Of a stretch of DNA of 64,000 nt, positions 33,282 through 43,469 are shown one piece after another. The notes beneath the pieces are model-generated. The model was not told the DNA's origin and made no database searches. It saw nothing but the letters and a program-made list of their open reading frames with translations. The stretch covers positions 29,617 through 93,616 of the forward strand of contig CAKOGP040002103.1 of the NCBI GenBank assembly GCA_933822405.4, in the 5' to 3' direction. How positions within the stretch are numbered: position 1 is the stretch's first letter; every line of letters starts with the position of its first letter. A program made the position numbers and the translations under genes. This DNA is from Cylindrotheca closterium. Its lineage: Eukaryota > Bacillariophyta > Bacillariophyceae > Bacillariales > Bacillariaceae.

Positions 33282-36200
33282 ATGAAAGACATGATGATAA
33301 TAGTGAAGCTCTTTTGTCTTCTATTACTTCTTGCTTGGGATGTATGTGCCACAACTGAGCAAGATGTCAATAACATGGCATTGGACGGAGGCACTGTTCA
33401 AATGCAATACCTACATGACGATGGAAAAACCATAAGATCGGTGTCGTGCCCTCGCTACTTTTTCACGCTTTCTACCGCCAATGTTCAAGCCGAGATCAAG
33501 TATAAGCTATATCACAGTAGGTGGAGTGATCGTGTCATATTGGACCTGATGTACCATGGTCTCCGATACGGGGATGTCAATGGTACTCGTACAAGTCCCG
33601 AGTCCACTTCATCCAAAAAGAAGAAAAATCAGCAACTAAAGTGGGATATTCTCCAACGGAATGCTAATTCTCATTGCAAGTGGGAAGGAATCGTTTGCAA
33701 CAAGGATAACAAAGTAACTCAGATCTCTCTCTCGCGGTTGGGACTATCAGGAACACTTCCCGACGAATTGCATCAAATGTCGCAATTAGAAATGATCGAA
33801 GTCAATAACAACAAAATCCATGGGAGGCTGCATGCCTCGTATGGTAAAATGTCGAGCTTGAAGCTATTCAATGTGGAAGATAATCATCTTGAAGGCAGCA
33901 TCCCAGGGTCCTGGTCACATGGAATGACAAGCATGGAGTTCTTCTCGCTTGCTGGCAACTCTTTCACGGGCACTTTGCCACAGCTTGATGACTGGAAGTC
34001 GCTCATCTACCTGGACTTGTCAAGAAATCGTCTCGAAGGTCCTGTCAGCTTGTTTGAAAACAACCTGAAGCTTGCGACTCTTTCTCTACGTCGCAATCAA
34101 TTGACCGGCACACTTCAACTGCAAAGTTCGCTTCCGGAAATGAAGGGCCTTGATCTGAGCCATAACCAACTGTCCGGGACCGCCATATCCAAAGATTTCT
34201 TGAGCAACATGCCTAACTTGCTTGAGCTCTCGATGCAATCTAATCTATTGACTGGATACCTTCCCAGCGAACTTTTCCTCCTGTCGCATCTCAGAATGCT
34301 TAGGTTGAGCGATAACTTGCTGACAGGCTCTTTGCCAGATGCAGAATCATCGACTGGAGGAAAGTGGAGTGATATGAAAGAATTGGAAAAAATAGAGTTG
34401 AAACACAACAAGCTTACAGGGACGTTGCCACCAAATATTTTTTGGCCGGGCAATCGATTGACAAGCCTTGATCTTGGATTCAACAAATTTGAAGGGAAGT
34501 TGCCCACTACGATAAAGTATGCGTCTAAGTTGCTACATCTCCTCCTTCCGTACAACCATTTTGAAGGCAGCATCCCAGTGGAACTTGCGAAAACGAATAA
34601 AAATCTGAAGTTCAATTTCACTGAAAACCGTTTCACTTCCATTCCAAAAGAGTTGTGCAATCATCGAATTGACCTCAACCAGCAAGCTTATTACTATTTG
34701 TATGACTGCAACCCGCTCATATGCGAAAAGGGTACTTTTACCTTAAATGGAGCCCAAGATATCTATTCCGGCTGCCAGACATGTGACGGGCTGTCAAAAC
34801 CAGAGTCGGAGTATATTGGAAGAACGACGTGTCCAACAAAGAACTTTACATATGGAGATCAAGATATGGTAGGCGAGCTCAGCGAAACTGAAATCCTGCG
34901 TCTGCTCCATGCACAAACAGGTGGTATGTACTGGGGTCGAAAATATATGCATTGGGGCATGCCGGTGAATGATCCGTGTGACCACCCTGGTATCACCTGT
35001 ACGAACAGCCATGTGGTCAAAATCGACTTGAGTGAAGTTTCTCTATGCACTGACTACAAGCGCAATCCTCTTCCTGACGAAGATTGCCGGGGAATCCCCT
35101 CAGAGTTGGCGGTAAGTCGTAGTTGCTTCAAAACTTGTCCTTCTGCTGCAACTTTCTCATCCCTATCACAGTTACTGGAGCATTTGGAAGTTTTGAACCT
35201 GGGAAAGCAACAGCATCTACGAGGAACGATCCCATGGGAGCTGGGTCATACCAAGCTCAAGTATCTGGAGATAACCAATGCACCTGGCATGAACGGGACC
35301 ATTCCTAGTTCCTTTGGGCATATGACAAACCTCAAGGTGTTGAATCTGAGTAGCTGTAAATTCAACGGCACCATTCCCGAAGAATTCTACGAGTTGACGA
35401 AGCTGGAAAAGCTTCATCTCAATATGAATGATTTTTCGGGACACATTTCATCCAATATTCAAAAGTTGACAAATCTAAAGGAGTTCATGATGTCGCGGAC
35501 TTACCTCTCAGGAACGATTCCTGAGGAACTGGGGAAGTTGACAGCGATTGAAAACTTGGAACTTTATGGAACTCATTTGACAGGGAATATTCCCGCCTCG
35601 ATTGGAAATTGTACAAATCTGAAGAGAGTGGGTAAGTAGTTTGGGAAGCAGCGGATGAATTTTATTGCCAATTGGCCTAATCTCACATTGTTATTCCTTC
35701 TCTGCAATTTGCTGCCGTTCCATCAGATATGTTCAACAATAAATTGACTGGGTCCCTGCCAAGTGAACTATCTAAGCTCCAGTCACTACAAATCCTCCAT
35801 CTCAAGCTGAACCAACTCACCGGAACAATAAGCCCCAATTTTGGTGAACTTTCGTACTTGTCTTGGTTTGACGTGTCTTCCAACAAATTGAGCGGAACGA
35901 TAAGCCCCACTTTTGGAGCATCCCGTTCCCTGCACGACTTTCGGGTCGGCAACAATCGAATTTACGCTCCGATTCCTCCCTCTCTTTGCAAGAATGTTCA
36001 CATCAACGGTGGACTCACCGCTACTTATGGGTGTGACGCCATAGTTTGTCCCTTGGGAACCTTTTCTGAGACGGGACACGCCATCGATACCAATCCAGGC
36101 TGCCTAGCATGCCCGGAAGGCCTGACAAGCATTTACTTGGGAGCAATCCGGTGCGAACTGATTTCGGATCATGACATTTTGAACATGTTTTATGATGTCT

Positions 36201-36445
36201 TGTTGAATGATTTGGATGCAAAAGAACGAAAGCAACTGGGTAGCGAAATGGGAGGAGGACTCTACAGAGAAAGCATGATTGGCGCCACCAATACGAAAGA
36301 AGACGATGATGATAGTGATACCACTGGATCCCATTCGAGCTGGAAGGATCCATCCGCAAGTGTCTGCGAATGGAAGGGTGTAAGATGCGGCTCGAAAGGA
36401 GAAATTTTGAGCTTTCGCTTCCCAACCCCATTCATGGATGAATGA
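33282..36445 (+). CDS. Long secreted plant-type LRR protein, two exons, with three LRR-cap modules
   Basis: Exon 1 is 33282-35631. The intron, 35632-35726 (95 nt, GTAAGT...CAG), is phase 1. Exon 2 is 35727-36445; the product is 1022 aa. There is an N-terminal signal peptide (residues 1-23). LRR-type L..L.L..N.L.G.LP repeats are interrupted by Cys-rich segments. N-terminal-cap motifs occur three times: C-K-W-E-G-I-V-C (about 130), C-D-H-P-G-I-T-C (about 570) and C-E-W-K-G-V-R-C near the C-terminus. The third cap is followed by only about 20 residues and a stop, so the third LRR array is missing. No C-terminal membrane helix is seen; secretion or cell-wall association is inferred. Confidence 0.85.
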
Positions 36446-36540
36446 AACTGAATAAAGTGATAAATGCTAAGGACAACTACCATTGCTATTACTTGCATAT
36501 ATTCTACTTGTGTGCGTGTGTGTTTTTGTGGTGGCAATGT

Positions 36541-37086
36541 TTACTTACTCGCTGTTCGTTCGGCAAAAAAGGAATCAAATTCATCATCCGACTTCAAATT
36601 TGCTGATGGTTTTTGGTCATCGACTCCTTCATCGTCATCATCATCGCCGATGGTAAAGTTTGCAGCGGCAGCAGCACCGCCATCATCCAACAACAGGTCG
36701 TCTAGTTGATCCGAAACAGAGGGCACATCGGCACTGGCAGTTGTCGTAGAAGCAGATGTTTCTGTCATTGCCGCTTGATCAATGTCGGTCAGTACCTTTT
36801 GCAAGGCGTCATTCTTCTGCAAGCATTCCATAAGGACCTCTTCACTGACAGCTCCCATGGCAGCTACTTCGACCAATTCCACCATGCGAGGAACACAAGC
36901 TTCCAAAAATCCCACCACGCTCATCATGGTGGTATTGTCAGTCGAAAAACTCGGAGCCGCAGCTCCTGGATGAAGCATGCTGGTGCACAAGTCCATCTTT
37001 TCTTGGAGGGTTGCGAGATCCGTGCGGATTTTGCTGTCAGCCTTTTGCGCGGAAGTTGCAGCTAATTCTGTTTCTGCAGATGCCAT
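36541..37086 (-). CDS. GAT-domain-like protein (TOM1/GGA-type helical bundle)
   Basis: 181 aa from ATG 37086; a TTG extends the open frame 15 bp. Residues about 15-115 are helical, with L-Q-E-K-M-D-L-C-T-S-M-L-H-P, then a helix ending in E-A-C-V-P-R-M-V, then E-E-V-L-M-E-C-L-Q-K-N-D-A-L-Q-K-V-L. The E-x-L-x-x-x-L-x-x-N-D-x-L pattern is characteristic of GAT domains that bind ARF and ubiquitin in endosomal sorting. The tail is acidic and ends D-S-F-F-A-E-R-T. There is no VHS domain, so it would be a GAT-only protein. The assignment is moderate. Confidence 0.6.
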   Translation of the reverse strand: MASAETELAATSAQKADSKIRTDLATLQEKMDLCTSMLHPGAAAPSFSTDNTTMMSVVGFLEACVPRMVELVEVAAMGAVSEEVLMECLQKNDALQKVLTDIDQAAMTETSASTTTASADVPSVSDQLDDLLLDDGGAAAAANFTIGDDDDDEGVDDQKPSANLKSDDEFDSFFAERTASK

Positions 37087-37430
37087 TCTTGTGCTGTTCA
37101 AGTTGAAGATGTATTCTAAACTGTGCCGGACGAAAGTGCAAGTTGCAATGCTCTGTTGCTATATTTTGCTTCTGTGGTTCGATTTATTTCAACCGCCGGG
37201 AATCAGTCGACTCAGCTGACTGAACATGTAGCCGACTTCTTCGACCAGCACATGCGTCAGCTTCGACAATCATAACCGAATATTGAATATGTCCTGTATC
37301 TTTGCAACCGACGGCACCGATACACTATTGTACTTTTCAATTCTATCAAGTGGGACTACAATACTATACAATTAAGTCTACTGGTATAGAAGCTGCTAGA
37401 TGACAACAGCACATGCAGGACAGCGAGTGA
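37087..37430. other. Intergenic, nothing distinctive
   Basis: About 340 bp between two minus-strand genes. No ORF or repeat is seen. Confidence 0.4.
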
Positions 37431-38315
37431 CTACTCGTCTGGCGTCTCTTCAATCTTGACCGCTTCAGCGTCGGTCTGTATGTTTTCTTCTTCCAGTTGT
37501 GCATTGCGCTCGGCGGTGATGCGATTCAACTCCTTCTTGGCGTAGTAGGATGTGACTGCGACGGCAGCGATTCCAAATATAACTCCGACAACCACGACGA
37601 TGATTGTCACTGTTGAGTTGTCGCCACTGCTGGCACTGTCCGCCAAGGATCCCGCCGATGCCCCAAGGAAGACATAGAGTACAGTTCCAGGTAGAATTGC
37701 AATCAACGCAATCGCATATTCGTAAAACTTTAGGGATGTCACACCTGCGATGTAATTGATAGCGTTCCATGGGATTAAGGGCGACAATCTTAAAAGCGTC
37801 ATGATGCGCAATCCCTTCTCTTCAAAGGCAATATCAAGCGCTTGAAAGATGGCATATTTTTTAGCCAAGGTGCTAACCCAGTCACGTAGTAGATATCGTC
37901 CAATCAAAAAGGCAAAACAGGCACCAATACTGGCTCCAACAAACACAGCGAGCGTCCCAAGCGCGACCCCAAGGCCTAGCCCAAAAGCATTCGCAAAGAC
38001 AAAACCAGCTCCAAGTGTCAAGATAGATCCAGGAATGAAAAAGACAGTAGCGATAATATAGACCCCCATAAATGCAAAGATACCGATAGTGGGATTGTCT
38101 TCAATCCATGCCAAAAAGTCTTCGACAGCCCCGCTCACATGCTTGGTCGTCAACGAATCCGCAATCACATAGGCAATGAAAGCGACAAAGATGAGGGCAA
38201 ACAGCGACTTCTTGATGCAGGCTTTCTTTTTGGCAGCCTCGTCTTCAGGAGTGAGAGGAATGTTCGTCTCTGGTTCGTCACCCGATGGGACGGAGGCAGT
38301 GTTCTCAACTGGCAT
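37431..38315 (-). CDS. TVP38/TMEM64 (DedA, VTT-domain) membrane protein, paralogue 1
   Basis: 294 aa from ATG 38315, chosen because it aligns with the start region of the neighbouring paralogue; the open frame upstream begins at a TTG. There is one N-terminal helix (about 35-55), then the VTT/SNARE-associated core. It shows F-F-I-P-G-S-I-L-T-L-G-A-G-F-V, G-A-S-I-G-A-C-F-A-F-L-I-G-R-Y, R-L-S-P-L-I-P-W-N-A-I-N-Y and L-P-G-T-V-L-Y-V-F-L-G-A. The family includes lipid scramblases and vacuolar or thylakoid membrane proteins; localisation here is unknown. It is divergent from paralogue 2. Confidence 0.9.
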   Translation of the reverse strand: MPVENTASVPSGDEPETNIPLTPEDEAAKKKACIKKSLFALIFVAFIAYVIADSLTTKHVSGAVEDFLAWIEDNPTIGIFAFMGVYIIATVFFIPGSILTLGAGFVFANAFGLGLGVALGTLAVFVGASIGACFAFLIGRYLLRDWVSTLAKKYAIFQALDIAFEEKGLRIMTLLRLSPLIPWNAINYIAGVTSLKFYEYAIALIAILPGTVLYVFLGASAGSLADSASSGDNSTVTIIVVVVGVIFGIAAVAVTSYYAKKELNRITAERNAQLEEENIQTDAEAVKIEETPDE

Positions 38316-38924
38316 TATGATATTGGCAGCAGGTATTAGATGTGCTTGTTCGTTGTTGTTGGTCTCGGCAGTCTCGATTGTTGTCTTGTGACTGGAGGCG
38401 ATACTGTAGTAGCTTGTTCGAGCTGCTACAGGGATTGTGTGTTGCAGCAGAAGGGATGATATGTAACAGTGGTGTTCGTTCAAGAGGAGGAAACAACGAT
38501 GTCTTCTATTATTCTGTCATTAAAAAATGCCTGAGCAACAAAATGTCGAACTTGTTTCGCACACGTGTCCTAATCGTAAATAGCGTGGCGTTTGATGCTT
38601 GGGCGTTTTTTCGGAATAAATACACTTAACGACCTTCTATATTCTGCTCAAAATTGTTGTTGCCCTAAGTACAATCCCCGAAGAAACTCAAAGACCACAT
38701 TTTTCATGCTCAAGCAATTTTTGACGATGTTCGATGTCACACATCCTGCTCAAGCCGAACATTTCGGAACAATCTGAGAAATCAATCTTGTATCTTTCTC
38801 GATCGTTCTCACAATTTTCAAACAACCATCTTTTTTTACCACCTCAACAAAATACCTTCCTGTCCCAACATCTTCGACACCACATACAAGTTACATTCAC
38901 CACATTCTTACTTTATACGATATC
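38316..38924. promoter_or_regulatory. Divergent promoter region between two TVP38 paralogues
   Basis: About 610 bp. It separates head-to-head paralogues that may share control. No recognisable elements. Confidence 0.35.
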
Positions 38925-39893
38925 ATGATGATGTCTACTCCTGAGAACACCAATAACAACAACAACAATAATAATGAAGATGTTACCATCCCCTCTGGTG
39001 TTGAAGAGCAAATGACTACTCCAGCAGAGCAAGAAAATGCCCCGCTTACCCCAGAAGAAGAGGCCGCCAAGAAGAAAGCCTGTTACAAAAAGGCATTCAT
39101 TGCCGTCATTGTGGTAGCCTTTATCGCATACGTGATTGCGGACTCCCTGACCACTGGTCATGTGACGGGCGCCGTCGAAGACTTTTTGGCATGGATTGAA
39201 GACAATCCAGTTGCCGGAATCTTTGCTTTTATTGGAGTTTATTTCGTGGCGACAGTCTTTTTCGTTCCTGGATCCATCTTGACACTGGGTGCTGGCTTTG
39301 TGTTTGCCAATGCATTTGGCCTGGGTCTTGGAGTAGCCCTTGGAGTTTTGGCTGTCTTTGTGGGGGCCAGTGCTGGTGCTTGTGCCGCCTTTTTGCTTGG
39401 ACGCTACTTGCTCCGCGACTGGGTCAGCAACTTGGCTCAAAAGTATGCCATCTTCCAAGCGCTTGATGTTGCCTTTGAAGAGAAGGGGTTGCGCATCATG
39501 ACACTTTTACGTCTGTCGCCCTTGATCCCATTCAATGCCATCAATTGGGTTGCAGGCATTACTTCGTTGAGGTTTTATGAGTATGTGATTGCTTTGATTG
39601 GCATTTTGCCTGGAACCACGTTGTTTGTCTTTTTGGGAGCCTCTGCTGGCTCCTTGGCGGACAGTGCCAGTAGTGGAGCCAACGCCACCGTTACCATCAT
39701 TGTGGCCGTGGTGGGAATTTTATTCGGCATTGCAGCGGTTGGAATCACCTCCTATTATGCCAAGAAGGAGCTAAATCGCATCACCGAAGAGCGCAATGCT
39801 CAGCTCGAGGAAAAGGCAAACGACGAATCCACAGACGAAGAAGCTCCTGGAAGGATTGCAGAAACAACTCCAGAACCATCATCTTCCGAGTGA
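38925..39893 (+). CDS. TVP38/TMEM64 (DedA, VTT-domain) membrane protein, paralogue 2
   Basis: 322 aa from the first of three consecutive ATG codons. It is very similar to paralogue 1 through the whole membrane core (shared F-I-A-Y-V-I-A-D-S-L-T-T and E-D-F-L-A-W-I-E-D-N-P). It has a longer Asn-rich N-terminus and an acidic tail. The VTT core motifs are F-F-V-P-G-S-I-L-T-L-G-A-G and L-R-L-S-P-L-I-P-F-N-A-I-N. The head-to-head arrangement with paralogue 1 points to a local inverted duplication. Confidence 0.92.
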   Translation: MMMSTPENTNNNNNNNNEDVTIPSGVEEQMTTPAEQENAPLTPEEEAAKKKACYKKAFIAVIVVAFIAYVIADSLTTGHVTGAVEDFLAWIEDNPVAGIFAFIGVYFVATVFFVPGSILTLGAGFVFANAFGLGLGVALGVLAVFVGASAGACAAFLLGRYLLRDWVSNLAQKYAIFQALDVAFEEKGLRIMTLLRLSPLIPFNAINWVAGITSLRFYEYVIALIGILPGTTLFVFLGASAGSLADSASSGANATVTIIVAVVGILFGIAAVGITSYYAKKELNRITEERNAQLEEKANDESTDEEAPGRIAETTPEPSSSE

Positions 39894-40230
39894 GCTTCGG
39901 TACTTCTTGAAGCCAAAAACGGAGTTTGCGTCCTTCCATAGCCAACTATTTTGTACATTATTAGAATCCTTTTTGTCATTTCCGTTGTTAGCCACCATCA
40001 TTTGTGATTGTTAGCGGAGAATGAATGAATCCTCCAAATTTGTTTTCAACGATAGCCCAGGCAAGTCTTCAAGAACACAAAATTTAACCTAGGACTAACA
40101 TGATATTGCACGGATTCTATACATTGGAGCACGTTGGGAAAGCCTTTTCTGTTCGACTTTCCCATTTGCTCTTGTTTTTGGAAGATCGTTCTCCTTTCCT
40201 TGGATCGGCATTACTAGAAAGGATGCCTAC
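39894..40230. other. Convergent intergenic region
   Basis: About 340 bp between converging TVP38 paralogues 2 and 3; nothing distinctive. Confidence 0.4.
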
Positions 40231-41394
40231 CTATATAGTCTCCAGACTTTCTTCTTCTCCCTCTTCATGTTCACCTTCCCCTTCTTCCATGGCTGGAGCA
40301 GTCTCAAAGCCACTGGATGATGAGTTCAAATCTTCGGGCGACAAGACCTCAGTAACCGACAAGGCTTGGATCCTCCGTTTGCGTTCGGTAATCTTGTTGA
40401 GCTCTCGCTTTGCGTAGTAGGATGTCAGTCCAATCGCAGCGATTCCAAAGACAATGCTAGTCACAATCACAATTGTCGTAGTCGTAGAGCCATTGCCGCT
40501 TTCGTTTGTACTGGCCAAGCTTCCAGCCGAAGCACCCAAAAAGACATAGAGGACCGTTCCTGGCAACAAGGCTAGAAGGGACACGGTATATTCCATGATG
40601 CTAATGCCCGTAACTGCCGACAGGTAGTTCAAAATATTGTACGGCAAGGCCGGTGATAAGCGTAAGAGTATCATGATCCGGAGGCCCTTTTCTTCCATGG
40701 CTGTGGTCAACGCTTGAAAGGTGTCGTATTTGGTCGACATCCGGCTGACCCATCCGCTCAAAAAGTATCGTCCCAAGAGGAAGGAAACCAAAGAGCCTGC
40801 TACGGCTCCAAGAAAGGAAGAGATGGAACCCAACAAGACACCTTTGGAAATACCAAAGGCATTCGCAAAGACATAGCCAGCACCTAACGTCAAAATGGCT
40901 CCAGGTATCAATAACACGGTCGCTACCAAAAAGACAATCATAAATGCAAAGATTCCTGGAATGGGATTCTGCTCGACCCATTCCAAAAAATCACTGAGCA
41001 GCATTGGGATGATGCAAAACTTGGTCGAGTCCAAAATCAAGAGCACCACCACCACAATGAGAAGAAACATGCACAATCCCTTCTTGTGCCATTCTCGGTT
41101 CTTGGCTCTCAGTCGTTCCAGGAGAGACTCCTCCTTTGGTGCTTGCCTCCCTTCCGTTTGAGCTGGCAATGCACTTGCATTGTTGTCCATCGCTGATGTA
41201 TTATTATTATTGTTGTTGTTGTTATTGTTGTTGGGAGACTGCTGGTCCAAAGAAGAAGATATTGGACTAGCTGATGATGATGATGATAATTCTTCCATGC
41301 TGCTGCTGCTGCTGCTGCTTTCCACAAGAATGGCAGAGGAGGACGCACTGCTTTCTTCCGTATCTCCTGGCTTGATCATTTTCTTTGTATGCAT
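40231..41394 (-). CDS. TVP38/TMEM64 (DedA, VTT-domain) membrane protein, paralogue 3
   Basis: 387 aa from ATG 41394. The first 110 residues are polar, with Ser runs and an Asn run encoded by AAT/AAC triplets near 41199-41235. One helix follows at about 107-130, then the VTT core: L-I-P-G-A-I-L-T-L-G-A-G-Y-V-F-A, L-G-R-Y-F-L-S-G-W-V, R-L-S-P-A-L-P-Y-N-I-L-N-Y, and L-P-G-T-V-L-Y-V-F-L. It is more diverged than the other two, so it reflects an older duplication. The C-terminus is acidic. Confidence 0.9.
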   Translation of the reverse strand: MHTKKMIKPGDTEESSASSSAILVESSSSSSSMEELSSSSSASPISSSLDQQSPNNNNNNNNNNNTSAMDNNASALPAQTEGRQAPKEESLLERLRAKNREWHKKGLCMFLLIVVVVLLILDSTKFCIIPMLLSDFLEWVEQNPIPGIFAFMIVFLVATVLLIPGAILTLGAGYVFANAFGISKGVLLGSISSFLGAVAGSLVSFLLGRYFLSGWVSRMSTKYDTFQALTTAMEEKGLRIMILLRLSPALPYNILNYLSAVTGISIMEYTVSLLALLPGTVLYVFLGASAGSLASTNESGNGSTTTTIVIVTSIVFGIAAIGLTSYYAKRELNKITERKRRIQALSVTEVLSPEDLNSSSSGFETAPAMEEGEGEHEEGEEESLETI

Positions 41395-41899
41395 GTAATA
41401 TTACTGTTGTTTACTAATACAGCAAGTAAATATAGTATAGACTGTCAACGGAACCTACAACAGGGGCGACGAATCTTGTTGATAGGTAGGTACAGAAGGG
41501 AGAAAACACAGCCCAAGCATTTTTCTGACGAAGTTTTATTTTTTAATATTTTATTGAGAAGGGACCGAAGAAGAAGGCTGGACTAGAAAAGGCCCAATGC
41601 AATGATCCGGAGGAGCACAGACGCTGTAACTGAACGATGAACTTCAATTTCTGTAAAATTGAAACTATGGTCAACGTATGCATGGACCGGAACGTCTCAG
41701 GGGTGCTGCTATTCCCGACCCCCTTCAATCTATTGTTGTATGTGGGTGTAACATGCCGATATGTGGTACGTCTGAAGAGAAATGGAAGCTGGAGATGCAC
41801 ATACGTTGGCGCCCGGGTTCCGCGGAACAACCAATTAATGATGACCCTTTTGACGGCGACGACCACCATCACCAAGCCTATACAGTATTCTATTGAAAG
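41395..41899. promoter_or_regulatory. Divergent intergenic region
   Basis: About 500 bp between TVP38 paralogue 3 and the dead LRR_5 copy. No gene is supported. Confidence 0.35.
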
Positions 41900-43184
41900 A
41901 TGAAGGTACATGAGTACCAATATCAAGGCAATGAGGGAGAAGAAGTGCCCGAAAATGTCGAAAAGCTGACTTTCCCATCCAAGCATTCAGGTTTTGCCTT
42001 GCAAGCTATGTGCATCCATTACAAGTTTTTGAAGGAAGTAACTCTGCCGGAAGGATTGACCAAGATTCGTTATGGCGCTTTTGCTTACTGCTCAAGTTTG
42101 TCGGAAATCAAGATATGCAGCACTGTCGAATTCATTGGGGCAGCTACATTCAGAGATTGCCAGCTCCTGACGAAAGTAGAGTTTGGATTATTGTCATGCC
42201 ATCATCGACTCAAGACCATTGGCCAAGCAACGTGCCTTCTAGTCTTGCTTCTTTTTGCTACAACGAATCAAGATCCCCTCGTCTGTGAACATAATTGGCG
42301 AATCTGCCTTTTATAAGTGCTTCGCTTTGATAGAAGCAGATATATCAACAACATGCATCACAGAGATTTTATTTCGAGTCATTGTGCTTCCGAATGGTGG
42401 ATCCCCAAAGCCCACGAAGCGAGTTTTGAAAGCTGTACAATATTGCAAGAGCGCTTTGGTGAAGATGCAGATAGCATTGTTGCCGGTTTGATTCGCCGGT
42501 TTGACAACTTTCCTGTCCATGGACTTTGTTATGACCATTCCTTGACTACTACTGCTCAACAACTTTTTGTCACTCTATTTATAGAGTACAGAGTATCAAG
42601 GATCGCCGCTCGTGGATGAGTTTGGAATGACTCCATTCCACGTCCTTTCTTCGACCATTGAACCATGTCAAGGTGTACTCGAAATTCTTTTAGAAAAGTA
42701 CGATCCATACCATACGGGTAGTTGGTAAAATTCTGGAATCGAAAGACGCAAATGGGAAACAAACGACCAATGGATTACTTGCTGACTCACTCGCTGCTGG
42801 ACTGAAAGAACTGCATCATTGCTTCAAAGGACACTCCAGAGGTGAATGGTGAATCCACATGTCCGTTGGGGGGCTACATCCTGGACATAGAAGCCATGCA
42901 AAGCAAGGTGCGAGCTATACTTTTGTCAACAAGGACAAAAGGGCATATCTGTGCACTGTGGCTTATTCTACCTTTGCATGGAAACCACATCAATCTTGGA
43001 GATGGCCTTGTGGAAAATTCAACTCCAGGGTGAATGGAACAATGCTACGACTCAGCAACAAGCTCTTGGACGAGAAGAGTGTCGCTGTGTTTGTGGATCG
43101 GACGGTGTAATTCCGAGGAGTGTTGCAATGTTTTTGGAAAATTCTCAAAAACAACAATATAGCCCAAGCATATCTAGCTAACAA
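41900..43184 (+). pseudogene. LRR_5 tandem copy 1, degenerate
   Basis: It starts with an ATG and a sequence clearly homologous to copies 2 and 3 (E-Y-Q-Y-Q-G-N-E-G-E), but the frame is lost after about residue 107. Homologous stretches continue in other frames: I-K-I-P-S-S-V-N-I-I-G; F-G-E-D-A-D-S-I-V-A-G-L; F-G-M-T-P-F-H-V-L; and the terminal C-R-C-V-C-G-S-D-G-V-I-P near 43080. A block of roughly 200 bp (LRRs after the T-E-I position) is deleted relative to copies 2 and 3, and at least four frameshifts are present. It is a decayed gene, not a sequencing artefact. Confidence 0.9.
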
Positions 43185-43209
43185 TTTTATTGATAACTGA
43201 CTACACTAT

Positions 43210-43285
43210 ATTGACATCTGCATTCTTCGATACAAAGGACTGCATTGCAATCCACAATCAATCACCCGAAAGAATGTTTTGGTGA
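43210..43285. repeat. Fragment of the 3' end of a neighbouring LRR gene carried by the duplication
   Basis: Sequence beginning TTGACATCTGCATTCTTCGA matches 48195-48260, which on the minus strand is the last coding exon of the membrane LRR gene. Only this end fragment is present here, downstream of dead copy 1. A shorter match lies at 44915-44955 after copy 2. Confidence 0.8.
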
Positions 43286-43469
43286 GAATGAAGAATGAAG
43301 AATAATAACGAAAGTCCGATGGAAAAATGTTTTGCCAGAATTTTTCGGTCTGCCCTTCCCACCTAATTTTGAGGATTTTTCACATCCTCATCATCGTTCA
43401 TTATACTTTTACGAAAGGTACCTGGTACCGTATGCCCATTCTATTGCACAAGCAAGTGTATATTGAAAG

